Source: Streptomyces triticisoli (GTDB taxonomy: Bacteria > Actinomycetota > Actinomycetes > Streptomycetales > Streptomycetaceae). Taken from it: a stretch of 32,739 nt of DNA. The DNA lies in NCBI RefSeq assembly GCF_003270085.1, contig NZ_QFDQ01000090.1, positions 1 to 32,739 of the forward strand, given 5' to 3'. Below the pieces are notes generated by a model. It saw nothing but the letters and a program-made list of their open reading frames with translations, ran no database searches and had not been told where the DNA came from. The translations under genes and the position numbers were made by a program. Shown in pieces: positions 20,017-27,998 of this stretch. The first letter of the stretch is position 1; every line of letters starts with the position of its first letter.

Positions 20017-20210
20017 ATGCGGTATGCGCAGGGCGGCGGATTGACCGCCGAGCGGCGACAGTTTCGGGAGCGGATCCGGTGCGAGGCGGGCGAACGGTTC
20101 ACACGCGACGAGAAGAACGTGGTGATCGCGAAGGATCTGCGGGTGAGCGAGCGGTCGGTGGAACGCTGGCGGCGTGCCTGGCGGGAAGGCGGGATGGAGG
20201 CCCTCGTGCA
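20017..20210 (+). pseudogene. IS630-family transposase N-terminal fragment
   Basis: It starts at ATG 20017 and reads MRYAQGGGLTAERRQFRERI, then FTRDEKNVVIAKDLRVSERS and ERWRRAWREGGMEAL, the helix-turn-helix head of actinobacterial IS630 transposases. Homology stops at about 20210, just before the stop of the convergent gene; the DDE domain is absent. The 210 bases before it (19806-20016) contain no gene and probably include the IS end. Confidence 0.75.
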
Positions 20211-20243
20211 GTTCCTCCCGATAGGCGCCGGGGAGGAGGGGCC

Positions 20244-21374
20244 CTATCGGAGGCCGTGGCGGTCGAGGCGGTGGATGAGGCCGGTGCGGCGTTGATTGCC
20301 CTCGCGAAGGCGGGTCAGCCGCTGGTGGAAGTCCGTGTCCTGCCCGGTGTGGGAGTAGGCGTCGCGCAGTTCCGCGAGGAGGGTGACGGCCTGGTCGTAG
20401 GCGCTGGTCTTCTTGGTGGCGATGTACGCTTCGATCTTCTGCCAGGCTGATTCGGCCTCGCTCGCGAGGGCGGTCAGGCGCTGGGCGCGGGCGGTGGCCC
20501 GTTCGTGTTCGGCGTGCTGCCGGCGTTCGGCGCGCCGTGTGTGGGCGGCGTCCAGGAGTTGGGCGGCGGAGCGGCGCCCGGGGACCGTGGTGGGTGCGTC
20601 GGCGCCGTGCAGGCGGTGCAGGAGTTCGGTGCGCAGCCCGGGTTCCGGGCCGAGGGCGAGCCGCAGCAGCAGAGCGTCCTTCTCCTTCTGGGGCATTGCG
20701 GCGATCAGCGGGGCGAGTTCCTTCTTCGTGGGCCTGGCCGGTTTCCCGGGCGCGGCGGGACTGGCCTGGGCCGCGACGGTCAGCAGGTCGTCGTCCACGC
20801 GCAGGAAGTCCGCGAGCGCGCGCTGCGGGGCGGTCAGTTCGTCGAGCCCGGCCGGGACGGGCGGCTCCGGGCAGGTCTGGTACTCCTCTTCGTCGTCGTC
20901 CTCGAGTTCCCAGGCGGCGAGCGCGGAGAGCCAGGCGAGGTAGAGGGGGCGCAGGTCGCCGGTGGCGAGTTCGTCGCGGACGCCGATGAGGGCGGCCAGG
21001 GAGTCGTCGGCGCCCTCGACCCAGTCGCCGCCTTCGTCGTCGCTGGTGAGGTCGAGCAGGAGGTGGGTGCGGGTGGTCCAGGCGTCGACGTGGTGGTCGA
21101 GGCAGTACGGCTTCACCGTGGGCAGAGCCAGGGTCTGCCTGGGCAGGCGGAGCATCAGACGGTGGGTGCCCCAGTTGGTGACGTACAGGTGTGCGTCGAA
21201 GCAGCGCTCGACCATACGGCGCGGATTTCCGCTCAGGTCACCCCAGTTGTAGGTGTTGGTGAAGCTGGTCGCGGTGATCCGGGCCCGGGTGGAGATGGCC
21301 CGCAGCTGTTCCTGTTCCTCGCGGCTGAGCGGCCGGTCGAGGGCCTGGAACTCGTAGTACTGGTACTCGCTCAC
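20244..21374 (-). CDS. Conserved Streptomyces protein of unknown function
   Basis: A 376-residue protein from GTG 21374. The N-terminal part is distinctive (SEYQYYEFQALDRPLSREEQ, then ATSFTNTYNWGDLSGNPRRM and FDAHLYVTNWGTHRLMLRLP). The middle is acidic (ELEDDDEEEYQTCPEPPVPA), followed by a helical Arg/Ala-rich C-terminal third, probably coiled coil, around AAHTRRAERRQHAEHERATA. Similar proteins in Streptomyces are often annotated only as hypothetical; I recall SWIM zinc-finger neighbours, but none is present. It is intact. Its start touches that of the divergent helicase-associated pseudogene. Confidence 0.8.
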   Translation of the reverse strand: MSEYQYYEFQALDRPLSREEQEQLRAISTRARITATSFTNTYNWGDLSGNPRRMVERCFDAHLYVTNWGTHRLMLRLPRQTLALPTVKPYCLDHHVDAWTTRTHLLLDLTSDDEGGDWVEGADDSLAALIGVRDELATGDLRPLYLAWLSALAAWELEDDDEEEYQTCPEPPVPAGLDELTAPQRALADFLRVDDDLLTVAAQASPAAPGKPARPTKKELAPLIAAMPQKEKDALLLRLALGPEPGLRTELLHRLHGADAPTTVPGRRSAAQLLDAAHTRRAERRQHAEHERATARAQRLTALASEAESAWQKIEAYIATKKTSAYDQAVTLLAELRDAYSHTGQDTDFHQRLTRLREGNQRRTGLIHRLDRHGLR

Positions 21375-22066
21375 ATGGCGGACCCTACCGCCGCCGCGGG
21401 GGGGGGCGGGTGGGGAACGACGGCGGTGCCGCAGCTGGCCGCCGCGGGCAGGCCGCGGTGCAGCGACAAGACGAAGCGCCCCTCCGCGGCCACGATCCGA
21501 GCGCTGGGCGAGATCCTCACCGACGGTGACTTCTACGGAGGCGAGGCGGTCAGGGCCTTCGCCTGGCCGCGGGTGCTTACCGGGCCGGGTCCGGCACCCG
21601 CTGCCGGGGCTCAGAGCCCGGTCAGGGGCCTGCCGAACTTCGAAGTCGTGGCACTCGACGGCCTGGCCCCGGCCGAGGCGCTGCTGCTCGACGTGTGCGC
21701 GACCCGGTCCGCCGACCATGTCTGGACGCTGTCCACCGCCTCCTTGCTAAAGGCCCTCCACGCAGGCCGCGGCCTGAAGGAACTGCGCCGCTTCCTGCCC
21801 GAGAGCAGCCCAGGAGAGGAACTGCCGCAGACCGTCACGGCTTTGCTGGCCACGCCGCCTCCCGCACCGAAAAGGTACGGGATCTGGGCACGTGCCACCT
21901 GCTGGAGTGCGTGGACGAGGCACAGGCCGTGATGATCGCGAAAGGCCGCAGGGCGGACGCGCTGTGCTCCCGGATCGGCCCGAGGCACCTCATGGTGGCT
22001 CCCGACGATCTCCCGGCCTTCCGCACCACGCTGCTGAAACTCGGCTGCGTCCCGCCCGCCCCTGAA
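21375..22066 (+). pseudogene. Helicase-associated (XPB/Ssl2 N-terminal-like) protein, decayed
   Basis: The piece RCSDKTKRPSAATIRALGEI with GDFYGGEAVRAFAWP matches the head of the actinobacterial helicase-associated family. After a short junction it jumps to LPNFEVVALDGLAPAEALLL and ADHVWTLSTASLLKALHAGR, which in full proteins lie several hundred residues further on. A frameshift at the A4 run 21870-21873 leads to VRDLGTCHLLECVDEAQAVM and LMVAPDDLPAFRTTLLKLGC, the family's C-terminal end. So there is one large internal deletion plus one frameshift. Family call from memory of the conserved blocks. Confidence 0.65.
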
Positions 22067-22074
22067 TGGAGGGT

Positions 22075-22976
22075 TCACGCCCAGGGCGCGGGCCGCGGGG
22101 CGTGGGCACGTGCTCGGAGCGCGGTGAGGGCGGCGGCTCGGCCGGTGGGGGTGAGGGAGAGGGCGGAGCGGCGGCGGTCGCGGTACGCCAGGAAACCCAG
22201 GGCCTCGCCGGGACGCAGCCACTGCCACAGGAAGTGGCGGGTGTCGTCGGGCCGTGGGGCGCTGCCGTCGGCGGGGTGAACGCCTCGACGGCCAGGGTGT
22301 GCACGGCGGCGGTGAGGTCGTCGAGCGTGAGCTCCCCGTCGAGCAGGGCTGCGGCGGCGGCTTCGGCGAGATCGGCTCGGACGCCGTCGCCGAACCAGAC
22401 GTGGGCCGCGGTGGCCTGCAACAGGGCCGGGTCGGCGAGGTGCTGTCGGCCACGGGCGGTCAGGGCGAGCTTGCGGTGCCGCTTGGCGAGCCGCCGCGCC
22501 GCACGGGCGAGTCCGTGCAGTTCGGCGAGGCGGACGACGTCGTACTCGGTGCGCGGCACCATGCCGGGCAGATACCAGTCGTAGCGTTCGGCAGCCTCGA
22601 TGACCAGGGCGCGCGGCAGGTGGCCGGCCTGGGTCAGCGTCACTCCGTCGCCGACCGACTCCAGCAGCCAGCGCAGGGGTTCGGCCGTGTCGGCGGGTGC
22701 CTCGGGCGCCACGCTCAGCAGATCCGTTACGGTGCCGCGCAGTCGGCGTCGAGCGGCGGGCGGGGCCTCGGCCCAGGTGCGGCGGCGCTCGCTGTGGACG
22801 GCGTCCAGCGGGGTACGGCCGTCGTGCGCGGGATGCGGGGGGGTGAGCCAGCGCTCCAGACGTTTGATGCGGGCGGCGGCGTAACCCCGGGCGCCGGGCA
22901 CCAGGGCGCCGTCGTCCAGCGCCTGCTCCAGCAGCCGCGAGGCGTTGCTGCGGGCGACAGCCTCGTCGATGCCCAT
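22075..22976 (-). pseudogene. Third gene of unknown three-gene operon, frameshifted near its end
   Basis: ATG 22976 overlaps the previous stop as TGATG. About 230 residues read cleanly (MGIDEAVARSNASRLLEQAL, then GDGVTLTQAGHLPRALVIEA and RAARRLAKRHRKLALTARGR, a winged-helix-like patch). Near 22270-22276 one base is missing; the next frame then gives ADGSAPRPDDTRHFLWQWLR, ALGFLAYRDRRRSALSLTPT and a natural stop at 22075. The restored length is about 300 residues. Function not recognised. Without the repair the last 65 residues are replaced by a Pro-rich tail running to 21990. Confidence 0.65.
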
Positions 22977-23335
22977 CACCGGCCCCAGGTGAGCAGGGCG
23001 GTGTCCGGCGGGGTCACCGGGGAAGCGTCCACCGCCCGCCGGTAGGCGGCCCGCCCCTGATCGGGGGAGTGCTGCCACGCGTCGAGGATCTCGCGGGTGG
23101 CCCCCGACGTGCAGACGGCCGCGGTCCGGGGCCTGTCGGCGTCCTGGAGGAGTCCGGCCAAGGCGGTGAGGATGTGCGGGTATTCGGCGGGCTCGGCCAT
23201 CCACTTGACGGGCAGCTCGTACCAGCAGAACCGCTCCACATCCTCCTGGGCAAGCGAGCTGGCCGGGCCGCCGTCCGGCAGCAGCCGGCCCAGCAGCCGG
23301 TCCCGCACCTCGCTCGTGTCGTCGGCGCGCGTCAT
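22976..23335 (-). CDS. Second gene of unknown three-gene operon
   Basis: A 119-residue soluble protein from ATG 23335, which overlaps the stop of the gene before it (ATGA); its own TGA overlaps the next ATG. It reads RDRLLGRLLPDGGPASSLAQ, then FCWYELPVKWMAEPAEYPHI and TREILDAWQHSPDQGRAAYR. Mostly helical; no Cys pair, nucleotide motif or membrane segment is seen. I do not recognise the family. Translation coupling on both sides suggests fixed stoichiometry with its neighbours. Confidence 0.7.
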   Translation of the reverse strand: MTRADDTSEVRDRLLGRLLPDGGPASSLAQEDVERFCWYELPVKWMAEPAEYPHILTALAGLLQDADRPRTAAVCTSGATREILDAWQHSPDQGRAAYRRAVDASPVTPPDTALLTWGR

Positions 23336-23772
23336 ACGTGTCCTTCCCCACCGGGTTCCCGGTCGAGTTCGATGGTCCGGCGCCGTACCCGGTCCCGGTG
23401 GAACCCCGGCCGGTCCGCCGCCCGGAGAACGGTACGGGCGGTCGCGGCGTCACCCTGCTGCAGGGCGTAGAAGGCCAGGGCCTCCAGCGGCTGCCGGGCG
23501 ACGACCTTCGGATTATGCGCAGCGCCTCCAGCCAGCTCGGCCGCACCGAGCCCGTCCGCCGCGAGACGCTCCCGTGGATCCAGCAGATGACTCCACAACG
23601 GCTCCAGATACACCCCGCGCACCACCCCGTCCGACCGCTCCCGCGTCAGCCGCGCATCGAAGTCGTCCCAGTCGCCGCCGCAGTCCACCACGCACGCCAC
23701 GGCGAACCACACGTCCCAGGGCGACCACTCGCCAGACGGTGCCGGATGAGGCCACGGCTCCGGGCCGAACAT
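23332..23772 (-). CDS. First gene of unknown three-gene operon
   Basis: A 146-residue protein from ATG 23772 (MFGPEPWPHPAPSGEWSPWD, then VWFAVACVVDCGGDWDDFDA and VVRGVYLEPLWSHLLDPRER). The C-terminal part is helical and repeat-like (ARQPLEALAFYALQQGDAAT). An upstream GTG at 23814 is in frame, but the family-like start seems to be at MFGPE. The acidic DCGGDWDDFD cluster is the most distinctive feature. No recognised family. It is divergent from the UPF0158 gene, with 104 bases between them that must hold both promoters. Confidence 0.65.
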   Translation of the reverse strand: MFGPEPWPHPAPSGEWSPWDVWFAVACVVDCGGDWDDFDARLTRERSDGVVRGVYLEPLWSHLLDPRERLAADGLGAAELAGGAAHNPKVVARQPLEALAFYALQQGDAATARTVLRAADRPGFHRDRVRRRTIELDREPGGEGHV

Positions 23773-23876
23773 CGGCAGCCTGCGTCGGGGAGAGGACTTG
23801 TCTGCCGTGCTCACCAGCGCATTGGCGCACCGAAGACGATGGCGCTCGCAGCGCGCCTCGGCATCGCCTCGCGGAC

Positions 23877-24581
23877 ATGACCGAGGCATGGACCGACCAC
23901 GAGCTGAAGGCGCTCCGCGCCGCCTGCCACACCGCGGACGGCCCCTCCCTGCTGGCCCTGCTGCATACGCATGACCCCGCCAGCGTGCTGCAGCAGTGCG
24001 GAGACGCACTCACCGCAGCCGTCTTTCGGGGTGTGCCCGGTGGCCGGAAGACGGCGATCGCCTGCACGTCCATCCTGCGCGAACGGAGCTGGCCCGGCGA
24101 CGAGGTCCTCGCCGAACAACTCGACACGGTGGGAGGCGGTGCCGTCTTGGTGCTGAGGCCGCTGCCGGTCGATCTGGAGGAACTCTCCGGCCTGCTCGAA
24201 GGCGACCCGACCTGGGGCGGTGGCCGCATCGACCTGGACACCGGCGAGTGCTGGCCCACCCTCGCGGACACCGAGGAGTCATGGGACGAGGACGAACCGG
24301 AAGGCACCAAGCGGTGGCTCCATGTCCCGTGCGCCGGATCACGCGATGCCTACCGTGACATGGAGGACTTCATCTCCACCCTCGACGACCAGGACCTCGC
24401 CCGGTTCCTCGGCATCGCGATCCAGGGCCCAGGAGCCTTCCGCCGTTTCAAGGACATGCTGGCCACCTCGCCGGCACAGCTGCGGCGGTACTGGTTGTTC
24501 GTCGCGGAACGACAGTACGGCCGGGCTCGAGCCTGGCTCGCCGATCAGGGCTACCGGCCCGTGCCACCAGGCGGTCATTGA
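23877..24581 (+). CDS. UPF0158-family protein
   Basis: A 234-residue protein from ATG 23877. The first 100 residues are helical (WTDHELKALRAACHTADGPS, later RERSWPGDEVLAEQLDTV). The UPF0158 domain follows from about 105: RIDLDTGECWPTLADTEESW, YRDMEDFISTLDDQDLARFL, GPGAFRRFKDMLATSPAQLR and ARAWLADQGYRPVP. The family has no established biochemical function. The gene is intact and ends 11 bases before the convergent stop of the next gene. Confidence 0.85.
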   Translation: MTEAWTDHELKALRAACHTADGPSLLALLHTHDPASVLQQCGDALTAAVFRGVPGGRKTAIACTSILRERSWPGDEVLAEQLDTVGGGAVLVLRPLPVDLEELSGLLEGDPTWGGGRIDLDTGECWPTLADTEESWDEDEPEGTKRWLHVPCAGSRDAYRDMEDFISTLDDQDLARFLGIAIQGPGAFRRFKDMLATSPAQLRRYWLFVAERQYGRARAWLADQGYRPVPPGGH

Positions 24582-24592
24582 TCCGGGCGCGC

Positions 24593-24907
24593 TTACGGTC
24601 CCCAGTACCGGTACGCCTCGATCCACTCGGCCCCCTCGGGCACCGGGTCCGGCAACGGAAGGTCGAGAATGCCGATCGCCTGCCGGTGCCTGCCTCGCGT
24701 ACAGACCGCCACGATCTGACTGCCGGGCAGCAGGTCCACCTTCTTCACGGTGACCTCGACCCCGAGAACAACCGTCTTGAACGGGACGGCCAGATGCTCG
24801 GAGAGCATCGTGTAGAGGCCCGTGAGCTGCTCCTCGTCGTCGTAGGCGTCCACGGTGGCCTGCTCGACCAGCTCATCGAGTTCCGCGTCGCTCAGCTTCC
24901 CGGCCAC
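24593..24907 (-). CDS. CcbP-like small acidic protein (putative calcium binding)
   Basis: A 104-residue acidic protein. Conserved-looking blocks are DELVEQATVDAYDDEEQLTG, YTMLSEHLAVPFKTVVLGVE, VAVCTRGRHRQAIGILDLPL and a closing GAEWIEAYRYW. This pattern belongs to small actinobacterial proteins labelled calcium-binding after the cyanobacterial CcbP; Ca binding in this protein is an inference. The GTG at 24907 (VAGKLSDAEL) is chosen because homologues begin with KLSDAEL; a GTG at 24916 is in frame. No clear ribosome site. The 255 bases to the right (24908-25162) hold no gene I can support. Confidence 0.72.
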   Translation of the reverse strand: MAGKLSDAELDELVEQATVDAYDDEEQLTGLYTMLSEHLAVPFKTVVLGVEVTVKKVDLLPGSQIVAVCTRGRHRQAIGILDLPLPDPVPEGAEWIEAYRYWGP

Positions 24908-25162
24908 AGGGAACACGGTACCGGCGGGGCCCGCAGTTCCCCTCTCTCGGTCAATCGCCGGCCGCTCCGACCTGGGCCACGATGGTCGTTCCTCCCGCCC
25001 CGGCGTGTTGCCTGGTAGCGCGTACGACTTCCTGGCACCCGTCACGGGTTGGCGCCGAGAGGGCCGCCGACTGCACGGGGCGAGCAGGCGCAGACTTCCC
25101 GTTCGCGACGCCTGCCGATGACCGCCGGGGCTCATGGCCTTGACAGGGGACCAGCCATGTTC

Positions 25163-25212
25163 TGGGTGCCCCGTAGGACTCGAACCTGCGGCCAAGCGCT
25201 TAGAAGGCGCTC
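25163..25212 (-). other. 3' half of a tRNA-Arg(UCU): candidate attachment-site scar
   Basis: Read on the minus strand: anticodon stem 25211-25207 with 25199-25195 (GCGCT/AGCGC, perfect), 7-base loop CTTCTAA with anticodon TCT at 25204-25202, then a T arm around TTCGAGT with one stem mismatch, then GGGGCACCCA. No D arm or 5' acceptor strand is present, so it is not a working tRNA. Actinobacterial integrative elements recombine into tRNA 3' ends and leave exactly this type of half copy, and a broken recombinase lies 550 bases away. The bases 25217-25445 beyond it hold no recognisable gene. Confidence 0.6.
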
Positions 25213-25445
25213 GGCCTATTTTGGCCCGCCCCTCTCCTGAGCTGCGCTTTCGCTTCATTCTGACGAGGCGCCAACGCAGCCGGGGCCGCATGGGGGAACC
25301 GCCGCACTCCGGTGGACCGGGGGACAGCGTGAACCCCACGGGACAACATGGCGTCACCCACATCATCCTCACACGGCTGGAGGTTGCTCCGGAAACAATT
25401 CCGCCCACTCCCGGCATTGGTGATCTCTGAGCCGAGGAGGGGAAG

Positions 25446-25685
25446 GTGTCGGGCCTGAAGCTGTTTCACACGACGAAGAGCGGCGTGACTGAGGTCATGC
25501 CGCGTCTTGCTGAGGTCGAGTCGGATGTGCAGGGCCTCGTCGAGGCCAACATGGAGATGCTGCTGGGCGTCCGGTTCTTGGCGAGCGAGTACAGCACCGG
25601 CCCGGTTCACGGCGGACGCATCGACTCGCTCGGTCTCGATGAGAACGGATCGCCGGTCATCGTCGAGTTCACCGACCGCAGGTAA
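25446..25685 (+). pseudogene. Truncated DUF5655/PD-(D/E)XK nuclease-like protein
   Basis: GTG 25446 follows GAGGAGG. The protein reads SGLKLFHTTKSGVTEVMPRL, then DVQGLVEANMEMLLGVRFLA, SEYSTGPVHGGRIDSLGLDE and NGSPVIVEF, the head of an actinobacterial nuclease-like family. It then stops after four foreign residues. In full-length relatives VIVE is followed by YK, completing a D...ExK site, and more than 100 further residues. The break is at about 25670, where the recombinase-associated sequence begins. It is therefore inactivated by insertion. The nuclease role of the family is an inference from the D-ExK pattern. Confidence 0.7.
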
Positions 25686-25704
25686 TCCTGCCCGTGATGT
25701 CCGT

Positions 25705-25730
25705 CTGGGACTGTGACCAGCACGTCCCAG
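25705..25730. repeat. Inverted repeat in front of the recombinase fragment
   Basis: CTGGGAC-N12-GTCCCAG, perfect 7-bp arms, flanked by two direct copies of ACCGACCG at 25671-25678 and 25739-25746. It sits between the truncated nuclease-like gene and the recombinase start, where the end of an integrated element is expected, so it may be a recombinase binding site. No binding evidence can be had from sequence. Confidence 0.4.
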
Positions 25731-25763
25731 GCTTGTTTACCGACCGTGTCCGGGGCGTCTGTC

Positions 25764-26254
25764 ATGTTCTGGAGTCGGTACGGAGGACGAGTGGCACGGC
25801 ACGTGGTGGTCGGGGACTTGCGGGTCCAGCAGATTGAGCGGAAGGACGGGCGGCGGTCGTGGACGATCGTGTGGCCCGAGGGGACGGTGCACACGGAGGC
25901 GGACCGGTTCCTGCGTCTGCATGATGGTTCGGGAACGCAGAGGACGTACGCGTATCTGCTGGTGGACCATCTGCGGTGGCTGGAGCGGGAGTGCCTGGCC
26001 CTCGCCGCGGTCCAACTGCGGCATCTTGAGCGGTATATGGGCATCGTCGATGCCGAGGTCCGCATACTGCTCGGTGAGCCGTGGCGGGTCGGCAAGCGCC
26101 CCTACGGCCGCTCCGCGTTGTCGACCGCGGCGGCTTGTCTGAAGGGCTTCTACCTGCATCAGTCCTCCCTCGGTGTGAACGGGGAGCTCGGCAAGAAGCT
26201 CGGCACGTCCCGGCTGCCGTCGCGGGTGGATCGGCGCCGCTCCTTCCTCGGGCG
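25764..26254 (+). pseudogene. Tyrosine recombinase/integrase, N-terminal half only
   Basis: It reads DLRVQQIERKDGRRSWTIVW, then RTYAYLLVDHLRWLERECLA and STAAACLKGFYLHQSSLGVN, and stops matching after SRVDRRRSFLG at about 26254. This is the core-binding (SAM-like) domain of Tn554-type or actinobacterial integrases; the catalytic domain with R-K-H-R-Y is absent. At the break the sequence turns into the antisense strand of a group II intron RT. ATG 25764 or GTG 25713 could be the start. Not functional. Confidence 0.7.
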
Positions 26255-26982
26255 TGCAACTCGACAACCCCGGCCCGCAGAAATGCGCCGACCAGCCGCA
26301 GGACCTTGCGATCCTTGATGCGCTCGGCCACCAGGTCCATCAGGACGTGGTGATCGACGCTGTCGAAGCAGGCCTTGATGTCTCCCTCGATGACCCACTC
26401 GTAGTTCGACGGCCTGCTGGTGAGATGGTGGATCTCGGCGATGGCATCCTGGGCCCGACGTCCGGGCCGGTATCCGTAACTGGACGGGTAGAAATCGGCC
26501 TCGAAGATCGGTTCCAGGACCAGCTTGAGGGCCATCTGCGCGACCCGGTCGCGCAGGGTCGGGATGCCCAGGTAACGGACCTTGCCGTTCTTCTTGGGGA
26601 TCACCGCCTGCTTGACCGGCAGCGCTTGGAACGTCCCGTCCTTGAGCGAGGAGCGCAGCTCCTCCAGGAACGGGATCACTCTCAGGCGTTCCTCGACGTG
26701 ATAGCGGGTGACCGCGTCCACGCCCGCTGTCCTGGCACCCCGGTTGCCAGACACCCGTTCCCAGGCCACCAACAGCGTGGCCCGGTCGCAGATCAAGTTG
26801 AATACGTCAGCGAACCGGCGAGCCGGATCGCTCCTTGCCCATCGGTGCAGCTTGAGCTGATGACCGAGTACCGCCGCTCGGCCGCGAAGATGCTCGGCCA
26901 CGACTGCGGCGGCGCGTCGTTGTTCAACAACGTCCCTCCCCGACAGCACCCCTGCTGCCCTCACGCTGTCGCCCTTCCCCAT
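26255..26982 (-). pseudogene. Group II intron reverse transcriptase/maturase, truncated before YADD
   Basis: The N-terminal half of an intron-encoded protein: LICDRATLLVAWERVSGNRG, ELRSSLKDGTFQALPVKQAV, IPKKNGKVRYLGIPTLRDRV, SYGYRPGRRAQDAIAEIHHL and WVIEGDIKACFDSVDHHVLM (the first catalytic Asp region). It breaks after FLRAGVVEL at about 26255. The TPQGG and YADD motifs, the maturase domain and any endonuclease domain are lost. The reading frame runs on to 25762 only as antisense of the recombinase fragment. Inactive. Confidence 0.85.
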
Positions 26983-27531
26983 GCGGACGGCTTTCCCGTC
27001 CTCGGAGTACTACGGCGACTCCGCCACGACCCGGCCTCATCAGCGAGCGTCGCGCCTGCCCGCCGCCCGGCCGGCTGCCGGGCGGGGAGGGCGATGCCAG
27101 GTCGCTTCCCACGTTCACTGAGGATCTTCTGCGACGGCTTCGGTGCCCAGCTTTACCCCGACGGCATCGCCCGGACCGCACATCGCAGTCTTGGTCCGGG
27201 CCTCCCGGCGCCCACAGGTTCAAGACGACGGGAGAGGAGAGGCCACCGGTTACGGCTCTCTCCAGCACCGCGGCGCGGCCCATCCACCAGATTCGGCAGG
27301 CCGCTGACGACTCACGGGGCGTCAAACACTGGTTCAGTTTCCTTGCACCCATTCCGCCTTCGCTTGCGGGCACGAACCGTCTGGTGGTCCCGGTCCGCCC
27401 CTACGTTGTCGAGACTGCTTCCGGCCTCGCCCCCGACCTGGGGTCCAGCCTGTCTCCAGCTTCAACCGGTCACTGCGATGACCAGCGGTGGGCTCCTCCT
27501 CCCACTCGATCCTCAGCGCCTCGTGGCGCAC
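26255..27531 (-). mobile_element. Group II intron, 5' portion (RNA domains I-IV plus part of RT)
   Basis: The intron starts at 27531 on the minus strand with GTGCGCC, the standard group II 5' end, directly after the DDTG codons of an IS701 transposase. About 550 bases of structured non-coding sequence follow to the RT start, including the recognisable pre-ORF segment GGCGGAGTCGCCGTAGTACT and CCGAGGACGGGAAAGCC near 27010. Domains V and VI are missing because the element is cut at 26255. The window start holds a separate group II 3' end; the two need not come from one copy. Confidence 0.75.
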
Positions 27532-27998
27532 AGCCGGTGTCATCGACAATCAACACACCGTCGTCATGGCCGAGTTGGTCGGCGACGTACTGCTGGAGGT
27601 CGTCGCGGACACTGTCGGCGTCCCAGCGGCTGCGGGAGAGGAGGTGCTGCAGTCCGTCCGGGGTGGCGTGGCCGGCCCACTCGGCGAGCTGCCACCCGCT
27701 CTTGCGGTCGACCGGGGCGAGCAGGCCGCGTACGTAGTCCCGCATCCGTCTCCGGGGCTCGATTCGGGTGAAGCGGCTCCCGGTCCGCAGGAAGAGTTCT
27801 TCGAGTTCCCGGTCCCACGCGCTCGTCGGCGCATCGTTGAGCATGCCGAGGGATTGCTCGGACCCGCTCACGGGCATGCGGCAGACGCACTCGTTCGTGG
27901 GCGCGGTGGCAAAGTTCCTCCCGCGCACCCGGCGTCCCCGCTACACTCCACGCCACCAGGCCGCTGACCAGCCCAGATACCGAACTACGGCTGGAGTA
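27532..27998 (-). pseudogene. IS701-family transposase, 5' part, interrupted by the group II intron
   Basis: From ATG 27877 the protein reads WDRELEELFLRTGSRFTRIE, RMRDYVRGLLAPVDRKSGWQ, LAEWAGHATPDGLQHLLSRS and RWDADSVRDDLQQYVADQLG, then VLIVDDTG, where the first catalytic Asp of the DDE triad lies. The intron 5' end follows after the next base triplet. No downstream exon is left. IS701 sequence extends to about 27998, where a CTAG tetranucleotide (27999-28002) fits the family's YTAR target. CTAG also contains the stop codon of the DUF6082 gene. Confidence 0.8.

Noticed and set aside
20505..21374. Long plus-strand frame opposite the unknown gene 20244-21374
   Set aside because: Glycine/valine-rich shadow; only its continuation after 21375 has homology-like blocks.
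25163..25240. A complete tRNA gene
   Set aside because: D arm and 5' acceptor strand are missing and the T stem has a mismatch, so only a half copy is present.
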